Assembly: GCF_049546785.1 (NCBI RefSeq)
Contig: NZ_JBMWAN010000003.1
Coordinates: 1-64,000, forward strand
Source of the DNA: Nitrospira_D sp035465795
GTDB taxonomy: Bacteria; Nitrospirota; Nitrospiria; Nitrospirales; Nitrospiraceae
Length of the DNA stretch: 64,000 nt
Direction: 5' to 3'
Part shown: in pieces, positions 15,382 through 24,165 of the stretch
Numbering within the stretch: position 1 is the stretch's first letter
Layout of the letters: each line of letters opens with the position of its first letter
Program-made: the position numbers and the translations under genes
The notes under the pieces: generated by a model
Databases searched by the model: none
Seen by the model: the letters and a program-made list of their open reading frames with translations, nothing else
Told to the model about the DNA's origin: nothing

Positions 15382-18276
15382 TTACGATTGATAGCTGTCG
15401 ATCGGTGGACAGGTGCAGACCAGATGCCGGTCGCCATAGGCTTCATCGATCCGGCCGACGCTCGGCCAGAATTTGTTGGCGCGCACCCAGGAAGTCGGGA
15501 ACGCCGCCTGCTCTCTGGTGTAGGGACGGTTCCAGTCTGTGGCCGTCACGCTGGATGCGGTGTGCGGCGCGTTTTTGAGCAGGTTGTTGGTGCGGGGCTG
15601 ACGGCCATCGATGATGTCCTGGATTTCCGCACGAATGGCGATCATCGCCTCGCAGAATCGATCCAGCTCAGCCTTCGATTCGCTTTCCGTCGGCTCGATC
15701 ATGAGGGTGCCGGCCACCGGGAACGAGACGGTCGGCGCATGGAAGCCATAGTCCATCAGGCGTTTGGCCACATCCATAGCTTCGACTCCGGAGGATTCCT
15801 TGAACGGCCGCAGGTCGAGGATGAACTCGTGGGCGACATGTCCGGTGACGCCGGTGTACAGGATGGGATAGTGCTTCTCCAGCCGTTTCGCCATGTAGTT
15901 CGCGTTGAGGATGGCCACCTGCGTGGCGGTCTTCAACCCGTCGCGGCCCATCAAAGCAATGTAGACCCAGGAAATCGGAAGAATGCTTGCGCTCCCGTAG
16001 GGAGCCGCGGACACCGGGCCGATCGACCCCTGCCCGCCCAATCCGGTGACGGGATGGCCCGGAAGAAAGGGCGCCAGATGACGGGCGACGCCGATCGGTC
16101 CGACGCCAGGTCCTCCTCCGCCGTGGGGGATGCAAAAGGTCTTGTGCAAATTGAGGTGGCAGACATCCGCGCCGATATCGCCCGGCCGGCAGAGTCCCAC
16201 CTGGGCATTCATGTTGGCCCCATCCATATACACCTGGCCGCCGTGCGTGTGGACGATCTGGCAAATGCGGCGCACATCGGCTTCGAACACGCCGTGGGTC
16301 GAGGGGTAGGTGAGCATGAGCGCCGCCAGCCTGGCCCGATGAGTTGCGGCTTTGGATTCGAGATCGGCCAAGTCGACGTTTCCCTGCTTGTCGCAGGCGA
16401 CGACGACGACGGTCATGCCGACCATGGCCGCGCTCGCCGGGTTCGTGCCATGGGCCGATACGGGTATCAGGCAGATATCTCGGTGCGGTTCCCCCTGTGC
16501 GCGGTGGTAGGCGCGAATAACGCTGAGCCCGGCGTATTCGCCTTGAGAGCCGGCATTCGGCTGGAGTGAGACGGCGTCAAAGCCCGTGATTTCAGCCAGC
16601 CATGATTCCAGTTGATGAAAGAGCTTCTGGTAGCCTTTGGTCTGGTCGGCCGGAGCAAAGGGGTGCAAATGCGCGAATTCCGGCCAGGTGACGGGGAGCA
16701 TCTCCGCCGTGGCGTTCAATTTCATGGTGCAGGAGCCCAGCGGAATCATGGAATGCGTGAGAGACAGATCTTTCGCCTGCAACCGGTGCAGGTACCGGAG
16801 CATCTCATGTTCGGCATGATAGCGGTGGAAGATCTCATGCGTGAGAAACGGGCTGGTCCGCGTCAGTTTGGGCGGATAGCTGAGATCGACGGCCTGAGTC
16901 AGATCGGCGAGCGTGAAGGGCAGCCGTTCCTGCCCCGCAAAGATCTCCAGCAGGGTGCGCACTTCTTCTTCGGTGCTGACCTCATCCAGCGACAGGCCGA
17001 TCGCGCCATCCTCATAGGTGCGGAAATTGAAATTCCGTTCATGCGCTCTGGTAAGAATCGTATGGCTGTGACTGTTCGGGATGCGGACACGGAGGGTGTC
17101 GAAGAAGACCTCCGGGCCGACATCGAACCCCAGGCGGCGCAATCCATCGGCCAGGAGGAGCGTCAATCCATGGACGCGTCTGGCGATGCGGCGCAGTCCC
17201 TCCGGCCCATGGTAGACCGCATACATGCTGGCCATAATCGCGAGCAGCACTTGAGCCGTGCAGATATTGCTCGTCGCTTTCTCGCGGCGGATATGCTGTT
17301 CGCGCGTTTGGAGTGCCAGCCGGTAGGCCGGCTTGCCTGAGACGTCCTTTGAGACGCCGACGATGCGGCCCGGCATCTGGCGCTTAAATTCATCCGTCGT
17401 CGTCAGAAACGCGGCATGCGGTCCGCCGAATCCGACCGGGACGCCGAATCGCTGGCTGGATCCGACGGCGATGTCCGCGCCGATTTCTCCCGGCGAGCGG
17501 AGCAGCGTGAGCGCCAGCAGATCGGTGGCTATAACGACGAGCACGCCGGCTTCGTGTGCGCGAGCCACGAGGGCGCTCACATCACCCACATAGCCGTCGG
17601 TGGTCGGGTATTGGAGCAGCAGGCCGCATAACTGGGGGGCGGAGACCTGTATCGACGTAGTCGCGCCGGTGCGGATCGTCATGCCCAGCGGTTCGGCCCT
17701 GGTCCGGAGGACGGCGAGCGTCTGGGGATGGCAGTCCTGCGAGACGAAAAACTCCTTCCGCTCCTGGCCTCTGGAGCGCGTGATGCTGAGGCACATGACC
17801 ATGGCTTCGGCGGCGGCGGTGGCCTCGTCCAGCAGCGAGGCGTTGGCCAGCGGGAGGCCTGTGAGATCGCCGACCATCGTTTGAAAGTTCACCAGTGCTT
17901 CGAGTCGGCCTTGGGAGATTTCCGCCTGATACGGAGTGTATTGCGTATACCATCCCGGGTTTTCAAGAATGTTGCGTTGGATCACGCCGGGGGTGACGCA
18001 GTTGTAGTAGCCCATACCGATCAGGGAGCGATACACCTGATTATGTGAGGCGATTTGCTTGAGATCCGCCAACACGGCCTGCTCTCCCCGGTGCATCGGG
18101 AGATTGAGCGGTGCATGAAGCTGGATGTCTTTCGGAACGGTCACGTCGCAGAGGGCTCTCATGGAGGGCAACCCTATCGTGGCCAGCATCTCCTGGAGGT
18201 CGGCCTCCGTCGGCCCCAGGTGCCGGTGGAGAAAGTGATCCGTCGGTTGAAGGAAATCCGGCTCGAGCGGTGTCAT
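15382..18276 (-). CDS. gcvP: Glycine dehydrogenase (decarboxylating), single-chain P protein
   Basis: GcvP decarboxylates glycine with pyridoxal phosphate and loads the aminomethyl group onto GcvH. At 964 aa this is the fused homodimeric form rather than the split GcvPA/GcvPB pair. The PLP lysine is K712 in NLHKTFCIPHGGGGPG, and the typical glycine-rich PGHPVTGLGGQ loop follows. The N-terminus (FLHRHLGPTEADLQEML) is canonical. It diverges from an SdhA-like gene; no GcvH is visible here. Confidence 0.97.
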   Translation of the reverse strand: MTPLEPDFLQPTDHFLHRHLGPTEADLQEMLATIGLPSMRALCDVTVPKDIQLHAPLNLPMHRGEQAVLADLKQIASHNQVYRSLIGMGYYNCVTPGVIQRNILENPGWYTQYTPYQAEISQGRLEALVNFQTMVGDLTGLPLANASLLDEATAAAEAMVMCLSITRSRGQERKEFFVSQDCHPQTLAVLRTRAEPLGMTIRTGATTSIQVSAPQLCGLLLQYPTTDGYVGDVSALVARAHEAGVLVVIATDLLALTLLRSPGEIGADIAVGSSQRFGVPVGFGGPHAAFLTTTDEFKRQMPGRIVGVSKDVSGKPAYRLALQTREQHIRREKATSNICTAQVLLAIMASMYAVYHGPEGLRRIARRVHGLTLLLADGLRRLGFDVGPEVFFDTLRVRIPNSHSHTILTRAHERNFNFRTYEDGAIGLSLDEVSTEEEVRTLLEIFAGQERLPFTLADLTQAVDLSYPPKLTRTSPFLTHEIFHRYHAEHEMLRYLHRLQAKDLSLTHSMIPLGSCTMKLNATAEMLPVTWPEFAHLHPFAPADQTKGYQKLFHQLESWLAEITGFDAVSLQPNAGSQGEYAGLSVIRAYHRAQGEPHRDICLIPVSAHGTNPASAAMVGMTVVVVACDKQGNVDLADLESKAATHRARLAALMLTYPSTHGVFEADVRRICQIVHTHGGQVYMDGANMNAQVGLCRPGDIGADVCHLNLHKTFCIPHGGGGPGVGPIGVARHLAPFLPGHPVTGLGGQGSIGPVSAAPYGSASILPISWVYIALMGRDGLKTATQVAILNANYMAKRLEKHYPILYTGVTGHVAHEFILDLRPFKESSGVEAMDVAKRLMDYGFHAPTVSFPVAGTLMIEPTESESKAELDRFCEAMIAIRAEIQDIIDGRQPRTNNLLKNAPHTASSVTATDWNRPYTREQAAFPTSWVRANKFWPSVGRIDEAYGDRHLVCTCPPIDSYQS

Positions 18277-18368
18277 CCGCGTGCCCTCGTGATCATGTGG
18301 GTGGCCTGGGACAATTTAATCGGGCGGCAGAGTACCATGCTGTTGTCCCATTTCCAAGCTGTTCTTTG

Positions 18369-18427
18369 CCCGCCCATGATGACCTTGCGCTCCCCTGGAG
18401 AGTTCTGTAAGTACTGTGATGGGCGGG
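18369..18427. promoter_or_regulatory. Inverted repeat in the gcvP/flavoprotein divergent region
   Basis: CCCGCCCAT (18369-18377) and ATGGGCGGG (18419-18427) form a perfect 9-bp inverted repeat 41 bp apart. It sits between the divergent starts of gcvP and the SdhA-like gene. It could be an operator or a cruciform; no clear promoter hexamers were found around it. Confidence 0.35.
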
Positions 18428-18455
18428 TGCCTTATGTCCTGTGAGAGAGGGTTCC

Positions 18456-20126
18456 ATGGCAGCGCAGAATCCGCACATACATGATCTGCTGATCGTCGGG
18501 GCCGGCCTGGCAGGCATGCGCGCGGCCTTGGCGGCACCGGCCCATCTTGACGTCGCTCTGATCTCGAAAGTCCACCCCGTCCGGAGTCATTCCGTGGCCG
18601 CCCAAGGCGGCATCAATGCGGCGCTCGGAGAAAACGACTCGTGGGAGGCGCACGCGTTCGATACGGCCAAGGGCGGCCTCTATCTCGGCGATCAAGACGC
18701 CATTGAGGCGATGTGCCGGGAGGCGCCCGACGATATTCTCGAACTCGAACGGATGGGGGTTATTTTCAGCCGCGACGTTCACGGGCGCATCGCCCAGCGG
18801 CCTTTTGGAGGGGCGGGATTTCCTCGCACCTGTTATGCAGCCGACCGCACCGGCCATGCGCTCCTGCACGCCCTCTATGAACAGATCCTCAAGCGCCGCA
18901 CCGCGGTCTATGAAGAATGGTATGTCACCTCTCTGGTTGTCGAGGACGGGATGTGCCGCGGGGTCATTGCCTGGGACCTGCTCCATGGCGGGTTGCAGCT
19001 GATTCAGGCCAGAGCCGTGATTCTGGCGACGGGCGGGAGCGGGCGGGTGTTTTTCACCAGTACGAACGCCGTGATCAATACCGGGGACGGCATGGCCCTG
19101 GCCTATCGTGCGGGCGCGCCCTTGATGGATATGGAGTTCGTGCAGTTTCACCCGACCACGCTAAGGGATACCGGCATTCTTATTACGGAGGGGGCGCGCG
19201 GGGAAGGCGGATATCTGCTCAACACGCTCGGAGAGCGGTTCATGAAACGGTATGCGCCGGAGCAGATGGAACTGGCGACCCGCTCCACGGTCTCGCTGGC
19301 GATCGGCCAGGAAATTCTCGAAGGCCGTGGAGTCGAGGGTTGTGTGCTCCTGGATCTCCGGCATCTCGGCCGGGCGAAGATTCTTGAACGGTTGCCTCAA
19401 ATCCGGCAGTTGTCGATAGAATTTGCCGGGCTGGATCCGGTTGAAACTCCCATTCCCATCAGGCCCGGCGCGCACTATCAAATGGGCGGGGTCCGGACAA
19501 ATCAGTGGGGAGAAACCTCGGTCGCCGGTTTGTTTGCCGCAGGAGAATGCGCCTGCGTGAGCGTGCACGGCGCCAACCGGCTCGGCGGCAATTCGCTCCT
19601 GGAAACGATAGTGTTTGGCCGGCGGGCCGGAACAAGGGCCGGCGAATATCTCCGAGGGGTCGATCATGTTCCGATTCCCGTCTCGCATCTGGCCGATGAA
19701 GAGCGGCGCGTGCAGGCGCTGCTCTCTCAGCGCGGGAGCGAACGGTCCTGGCAGGTGCGGGACGAGCTCGGCACCGTCCTGAGCACGAATCTCGGGATCT
19801 TTCGCACGAAGGAGTCGATGACGGCGGCTCAGGACAAGGTCCGCGAATTACAGCATCGTGCGGCGCAGGTGAGGGTGGAGGACAAAGGGCGCGTATTCAA
19901 CAGCGATTTAATCCAGGCGCTGGAGCTGCAGTGCCTCGTGGAATTGGCCGGGACGATCGTCGCGGGCGCGCTGGCGCGGGAAGAGAGCCGCGGGGCCCAC
20001 TACCGGTCGGATTTTCCCGCGCGCAACGACGCGATGTGGCTCAAGCACACGATCGCGCAGCGAACATCCGATGGCCCGGTCCTGTCGTATGCCCCGGTGA
20101 CGATCACCCGATTTCAGCCGAAGTAG
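18456..20126 (+). CDS. sdhA: Succinate dehydrogenase / fumarate reductase flavoprotein subunit
   Basis: The FAD-binding start (HDLLIVGAGLAGMRAAL), the covalent-FAD histidine motif HSVAAQGGINAAL, the substrate motifs FVQFHPTTL and TEGARGEGGYLLN, and the C-terminal capping segment HGANRLGGNSLLE identify an SdhA/FrdA protein of 556 aa. It oxidises succinate (or reduces fumarate) in the cytoplasm or membrane complex. No iron-sulfur or membrane-anchor subunit gene is adjacent, so it is an orphan here. L-aspartate oxidase (NadB) is a related alternative, less likely given the HSVAAQGG motif and length. Confidence 0.88.
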   Translation: MAAQNPHIHDLLIVGAGLAGMRAALAAPAHLDVALISKVHPVRSHSVAAQGGINAALGENDSWEAHAFDTAKGGLYLGDQDAIEAMCREAPDDILELERMGVIFSRDVHGRIAQRPFGGAGFPRTCYAADRTGHALLHALYEQILKRRTAVYEEWYVTSLVVEDGMCRGVIAWDLLHGGLQLIQARAVILATGGSGRVFFTSTNAVINTGDGMALAYRAGAPLMDMEFVQFHPTTLRDTGILITEGARGEGGYLLNTLGERFMKRYAPEQMELATRSTVSLAIGQEILEGRGVEGCVLLDLRHLGRAKILERLPQIRQLSIEFAGLDPVETPIPIRPGAHYQMGGVRTNQWGETSVAGLFAAGECACVSVHGANRLGGNSLLETIVFGRRAGTRAGEYLRGVDHVPIPVSHLADEERRVQALLSQRGSERSWQVRDELGTVLSTNLGIFRTKESMTAAQDKVRELQHRAAQVRVEDKGRVFNSDLIQALELQCLVELAGTIVAGALAREESRGAHYRSDFPARNDAMWLKHTIAQRTSDGPVLSYAPVTITRFQPK

Positions 20127-20207
20127 CGGCCTTGTCTCACGTGGATTGTCGCAGGTCTTGTCCGCAGCACGTTCCCGGATCGTGCCCGGGATTGCCGTTG
20201 GCAGGTT

Positions 20208-20216
20208 TGGTATAAT
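20208..20216 (+). promoter_or_regulatory. Extended -10 promoter for the two-component operon
   Basis: TGGTATAAT: a perfect TATAAT (20211-20216) with the upstream TG of an extended -10 box. No good -35 hexamer lies at 16-18 bp, as is usual for extended -10 promoters. It is about 20 bases upstream of the response-regulator start. Confidence 0.6.
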
Positions 20217-20236
20217 CAGCGCCTAGCGGGGTGTTC

Positions 20237-20908
20237 ATGCGCGTCCTGGTCATTGAAGACGAAACCAAAGTCGGCTGCTTCATCAAGCGGGCGCTTGAGG
20301 AAGAGAGCTATGCCGTCGATCTCTGCGAGGACGGCGCCAAAGGGCTTGAGATGGCCCTGGCAACGAACTACGACTTGATCATCGTCGATCTCATGCTCCC
20401 GTCGATGTCGGGGATGGAGATCCTGAAAGCCGTTCGTCGCGAGCGCATTCAAACCCCGATGATGATTCTGACGGCGCAGTCCCAGGTGGACCAGCGTGTG
20501 AAAGGGCTCGATGCCGGCGCCGACGACTACCTGACCAAACCGTTTGCGATTGACGAATTGCTGGCCCGTGTGCGCGCGCTCCTGCGGCGGGGTTCAACGG
20601 AAAGTCCCGGCATTCTCCAGATCGACGATCTGGTGTTGAATCCGGCCACGCGCGAGGTTACCCGGGAGGGGCAGCGGATCGACCTCACGTTGAAGGAATA
20701 CGCGTTGCTGGAATACCTCATGCGCCACACCGGCCGTGTGCTCACGCGGCCGATGATCTCCGAGCACGTGTGGAATCAGGACTTCGATACGTTCACCAAC
20801 GTCATTGACGTCTACGTCAACTATCTGCGCAACAAGATCGATCGGGGCCGGGCCAAGAAACTCATTCACACCATTCGCGGCAGCGGGTACATGTTGAAGG
20901 CCGACTAG
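20237..20908 (+). CDS. OmpR/PhoB-family response regulator
   Basis: A receiver domain (acidic pair E8-D9, phospho-acceptor D51 in LIIVDLMLPSMSG, T in ILTAQ, K in LTKPF) is followed by a winged-helix effector domain (LTLKEYALLEYLMRH ... IHTIRGSGYMLK). It belongs to the CusR/CopR-like OmpR subfamily. GTG 20231 is an alternative start two codons upstream. The partner kinase follows 72 bases later. A candidate binding site lies upstream of the HtrA gene. Confidence 0.93.
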   Translation: MRVLVIEDETKVGCFIKRALEEESYAVDLCEDGAKGLEMALATNYDLIIVDLMLPSMSGMEILKAVRRERIQTPMMILTAQSQVDQRVKGLDAGADDYLTKPFAIDELLARVRALLRRGSTESPGILQIDDLVLNPATREVTREGQRIDLTLKEYALLEYLMRHTGRVLTRPMISEHVWNQDFDTFTNVIDVYVNYLRNKIDRGRAKKLIHTIRGSGYMLKAD

Positions 20909-20980
20909 CAGGATGCTGACACTGTCTGTCTTGCGCATTCAGGACAACCCTGGGCGACCGGCTTGTGTAGGAGCCTGGTG

Positions 20981-22384
20981 ATGCCGCTCCGCGTCCGGCT
21001 GACGATCTGGTACGGCAGTACACTGGCGCTCGTGCTCATTATCTTCTCCGTCGTTTTGTACAGCGTCACCGCGCGGAGTCTCCGCGACGAAGTCGATCAG
21101 GCGCTGGAGGAAACGGCGACCGCCGCCGTCCGTTCGCTGGAAGAGCGCGGCTTCCTGCCTCTGATCGACGAAGAATCATTGCTCTCGCAGTTTCCCGAGC
21201 TTGCGCGCATCGACAAGTTCTTTCAGATCTTCAGCCCGTCGGGGACGATCACGATTCGTTCCCCCAATATCAAGCAGCATGAAGTCCCCTTGAGCCGTCT
21301 GGCGATCGAAGCGAGCGTCAGCGGAAAGACGATCTTCGAGTCAGCCCGCTATCCCAAAGAGCCGCCGCTCCGGCTGATCTCGATGCCGATCATGTATCGG
21401 GGGAGCCTGCTGTATATCGTGCAGGTCGGCACCTCGATGAAATCCATCGAGGACACCTTGCAACGTCTTCTGCTGGTGCTCCTCGTGACGATGCCGATCG
21501 CCCTGGCGGTGTCGCTGGCCAGCGGCTGGTTTTTGGCCGGCCGGGCGCTGCGGCCTGTGGATGCCATCACCCTGGCGGCGCAGCGCATTGCCGCGGGGGA
21601 TCTCAGCCAGCGGCTGACGGTGTCGACGTCGCCGGACGAGATTGGCCGGCTGGCGCACACCTTCAACGACATGATCGGGCGCCTTGATGCCTCATTCCGG
21701 CAGATCCGCCAATTCAGCAGCGATGCCTCACACGAACTCCGGACACCGCTGACGGTCATGAAAGGAGAGACCGAACTGGTGCTCCGGCGGCCTCGCCCTC
21801 TCGCCGACTACCAATCGGTGCTCGAAAGCAATCTGGAAGAAATCGACCGGATGACGCACATCGTCGATGAATTGCTCTTTCTCTCCCGGGCCGACATGGG
21901 AGAAGTGAGAATGGAAGCGTTGCCCGTCGAGCTGGAATCGCTGGTGGAAGACATCCACCGCCAGGCGACCTTGCTCGGGCAGGATCGGCAGATCGACGTG
22001 GTGCTGGGGACGATGATGCCGGCGGCTGTGCAGGGCGACGAATTGCGTCTGCGGGAGCTCCTGCTGAATCTGGTGGAGAACGCCATCAAGTATTCCCATC
22101 CAGGCGGGAAGGTCGAGATCTCCCTCATCACAGAGGGAGCGCAGGCCAAGTTGTCGGTCACCGATCAAGGGATCGGCATTGCGCCCGAGGACCAGCGGCG
22201 TATCTTCAACCGGTTCTTCCGGACCGACGCGGCGCGGGGGCATACCAAGAAAGGAACGGGTCTCGGGTTGGCCATCTGTACCTGGATTGCGGAATCTCAC
22301 AAGGGCCGGATCGATGTCACCAGTCAGCCGGGCCTCGGCTCCACCTTTGCCGTGACGTTGCCGCTTGCGCCCGCTGCTGCTTAG
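20981..22384 (+). CDS. Membrane sensor histidine kinase
   Basis: The order is: TM1 (about residues 8-29), a ~125-residue periplasmic sensor region, TM2 (about 165-188), HAMP, HisKA with phospho-acceptor H251 (SSDASHELRTPLTVMKGE), and HATPase with N box (LLNLVENAIKYS), DQGIGI, FNRFFR and GTGLGLAI. All catalytic boxes are intact. ATG 20981 has TAGGAG seven bases upstream, deciding against the TTG at 20963. With the preceding regulator it resembles heavy-metal or envelope-stress CusS-type pairs; the signal is unknown. Confidence 0.94.
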   Translation: MPLRVRLTIWYGSTLALVLIIFSVVLYSVTARSLRDEVDQALEETATAAVRSLEERGFLPLIDEESLLSQFPELARIDKFFQIFSPSGTITIRSPNIKQHEVPLSRLAIEASVSGKTIFESARYPKEPPLRLISMPIMYRGSLLYIVQVGTSMKSIEDTLQRLLLVLLVTMPIALAVSLASGWFLAGRALRPVDAITLAAQRIAAGDLSQRLTVSTSPDEIGRLAHTFNDMIGRLDASFRQIRQFSSDASHELRTPLTVMKGETELVLRRPRPLADYQSVLESNLEEIDRMTHIVDELLFLSRADMGEVRMEALPVELESLVEDIHRQATLLGQDRQIDVVLGTMMPAAVQGDELRLRELLLNLVENAIKYSHPGGKVEISLITEGAQAKLSVTDQGIGIAPEDQRRIFNRFFRTDAARGHTKKGTGLGLAICTWIAESHKGRIDVTSQPGLGSTFAVTLPLAPAAA

Positions 22385-22388
22385 CTAC

Positions 22389-22417
22389 TTCTAATTCGCT
22401 CCTAATCCTCTTCTCAT
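22389..22417 (+). promoter_or_regulatory. Triple direct repeat, candidate OmpR-type operator
   Basis: Three heptamers, TTCTAAT (22389-22395), TCCTAAT (22400-22406) and TTCTCAT (22411-22417), are separated by 4 bp each, giving an exact 11-bp period. This is the geometry recognised by OmpR/PhoB-type regulators. It starts 5 bp after the kinase stop and ends 77 bp before the HtrA gene. Confidence 0.6.
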
Positions 22418-22494
22418 CGCCGGTTGTTACCGTGATTCGTATTCATATCTGAGAGTACGAGGGCACCGGTTTCATCTATTAAAAGGGGGGACCT

Positions 22495-24006
22495 ATGAGA
22501 CAGAGCGTTCGAAGCACAGTGGGATCCGTCGTCGCCCTTGCGGCGGTGGGAGCGGTCTTGATGTGGGGCGGGCAATCGTCGATCTCGTCCCATGCATTCG
22601 GCGGGACGCAGGCGAATGCCGGTGGTCCGGTCGCTTTGCCGGCAGCGCCGGCTTCGAACGGATTTGCCGAGGTGGCCAAGGCCGTCACGCCCGCGGTGGT
22701 GAATATCACCACTGTCACCGGCGAGAAAGTCTCCGAGGGCCGGAACGTGCCGGATGAATTGCGCGACAGGATGGAGGAGTTTTTCGGCGGGCCGGGGGGA
22801 CCGTCCGGCCCGCGTGGATTCCGTGGACCTCAGGGACCGGGTGAGCCTCGGGGACACCGTGGCGGAGGCCAGGGCTCAGGGGTGATCGTTTCGAGCGATG
22901 GCTATGTGCTGACGAACAACCATGTCATCGATGGCGCGCGGGAAGTGACGGTGACTCTTCCCGACAAGCGTGAATTCAAGGGCAAGATCGTCGGGGCCGA
23001 TCCCAAAACGGATTTGGCGGTCGTGAAGATTGACGGACAGAACCTTCCGACGGTGGCCTGGGGCGATGCGACGAAGCTGCAGGTCGGTGAATATGTACTG
23101 GCCGTCGGCAATCCCTTTGGGCTGAATTCGACGGTGACGCTCGGCATTGTCAGCGCGCTGGGGCGCGGGCGCATGGGGATCACGCAGTACGAAGATTTCA
23201 TTCAAACCGACGCGGCCATCAATCCTGGCAACTCCGGCGGCGCGCTGGTGAACACACGCGGTGAGTTGGTCGGGATCAACACGGCGATTTTCTCCCAGAC
23301 CGGCGGGTATCAGGGTGTCGGATTCGCCGTCCCGACCAGTATGGGCAAGCCGATCTATGAAAGCCTGATCAAGACGGGCAAGGTTGTCCGAGGCTACCTA
23401 GGCGTCGGCATTCAGGACCTCAGCCAGGATCTGGCGAAGTCGTTTGGCATCAAGGATGCCAAGGGGGCGCTGGTCAGTGATGTGAAAGAGGAGAGCCCGG
23501 CGGATCAGGCCGGCCTGAAGCAGGGCGATGTGATTATCTTCTATCAAGGTTCACCCGTCGAGGATGCCGTGGCCCTCCAGCGCCTGGTGACCAGGACTGC
23601 GGTGGGCACGAAGGTGCCGGTCAAGGTCATTCGTGACGGGCGCGAGAAGGACCTGACGGTGACGATTGCGGAGCAGCCGGATACGACCAGGATCGCCAAA
23701 GCCGACCAGACTGAAGCGGACTATGCCTTTGCCGGCGTTGCCGTGCAGGATCTCGATCGGGAGACGGCCAAGGAACTGGGGCTGAAAGGCAAGACACAGG
23801 GCGTGGTCGTCACCAGTGTGGAGCCGGACAGCGGGGCTGAAAAAGCCGGTCTGATGCCAGGCGACGTGATCCGGGAGATCAACCGTCAGCCGGTCAAGTC
23901 GGTGAAGGAGTTCGAGAAGGTTTCGTCAGCAGTCAAGAAGGGGGAGAACGTTCTGATCCTGATCAATCGCCGTGGCAGTTCCTTGTTCCTCACCGCGAAA
24001 GTCTAA
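22495..24006 (+). CDS. degP: HtrA/DegP-like periplasmic serine protease
   Basis: A signal-anchor (VVALAAVGAVLMWGG) precedes a trypsin-like domain with the triad H143 (TNNHVID), D173 (KTDLAVVK) and S247 (NPGNSGGAL). Two PDZ domains follow (starting near GYLGVGIQDL and FAGVAVQDL). It degrades or chaperones misfolded envelope proteins. A Gly/Pro-rich, collagen-like insert (about residues 98-125) lies before the catalytic histidine. The regulator-kinase pair upstream and the intervening triple repeat suggest stress control. Confidence 0.94.
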   Translation: MRQSVRSTVGSVVALAAVGAVLMWGGQSSISSHAFGGTQANAGGPVALPAAPASNGFAEVAKAVTPAVVNITTVTGEKVSEGRNVPDELRDRMEEFFGGPGGPSGPRGFRGPQGPGEPRGHRGGGQGSGVIVSSDGYVLTNNHVIDGAREVTVTLPDKREFKGKIVGADPKTDLAVVKIDGQNLPTVAWGDATKLQVGEYVLAVGNPFGLNSTVTLGIVSALGRGRMGITQYEDFIQTDAAINPGNSGGALVNTRGELVGINTAIFSQTGGYQGVGFAVPTSMGKPIYESLIKTGKVVRGYLGVGIQDLSQDLAKSFGIKDAKGALVSDVKEESPADQAGLKQGDVIIFYQGSPVEDAVALQRLVTRTAVGTKVPVKVIRDGREKDLTVTIAEQPDTTRIAKADQTEADYAFAGVAVQDLDRETAKELGLKGKTQGVVVTSVEPDSGAEKAGLMPGDVIREINRQPVKSVKEFEKVSSAVKKGENVLILINRRGSSLFLTAKV

Positions 24007-24020
24007 TAGTGCAATTCAGG

Positions 24021-24042
24021 GGGTGGGGCACGGGCCTCACCC
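24021..24042 (+). terminator. Hairpin after the HtrA gene
   Basis: A 9-bp stem (24021-24029 with 24034-24042, one G-T pair) with an ACGG loop begins 15 bases after the stop. No strong T-run follows, so termination may need Rho or the adjacent palindromic repeat. Confidence 0.5.
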
Positions 24043-24063
24043 TCATCCCTAAAGGCTATTCCA

Positions 24064-24165
24064 AACGGCCGTTCAGCAAGGTCGCAGCGAGTCGTACCCT
24101 TTGGGGTACGTTGAGGGCCTAAACGACGCGAGAAGGAAGCCGGCGGGCATTTCCTTCATCCTGTT
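24064..24165. repeat. Dispersed palindromic repeat, copy A
   Basis: It contains the blocks GGCCGTTCAGCAAGG, GCAGCGAG and a perfect hairpin (CGTACCC 24093-24099, TTTG loop, GGGTACG 24104-24110), then an ACGCGAGAA-type block and TTCATCCTGTTA. A diverged copy lies at 54154-54349 with the same blocks in the same order. It overlaps the stop codon of purU. Confidence 0.65.

Noticed and set aside
15388..16569. Long open frame opposite gcvP
   Set aside because: Antisense shadow of gcvP: high GC codon bias leaves the opposite frame open; the translation has no domain.
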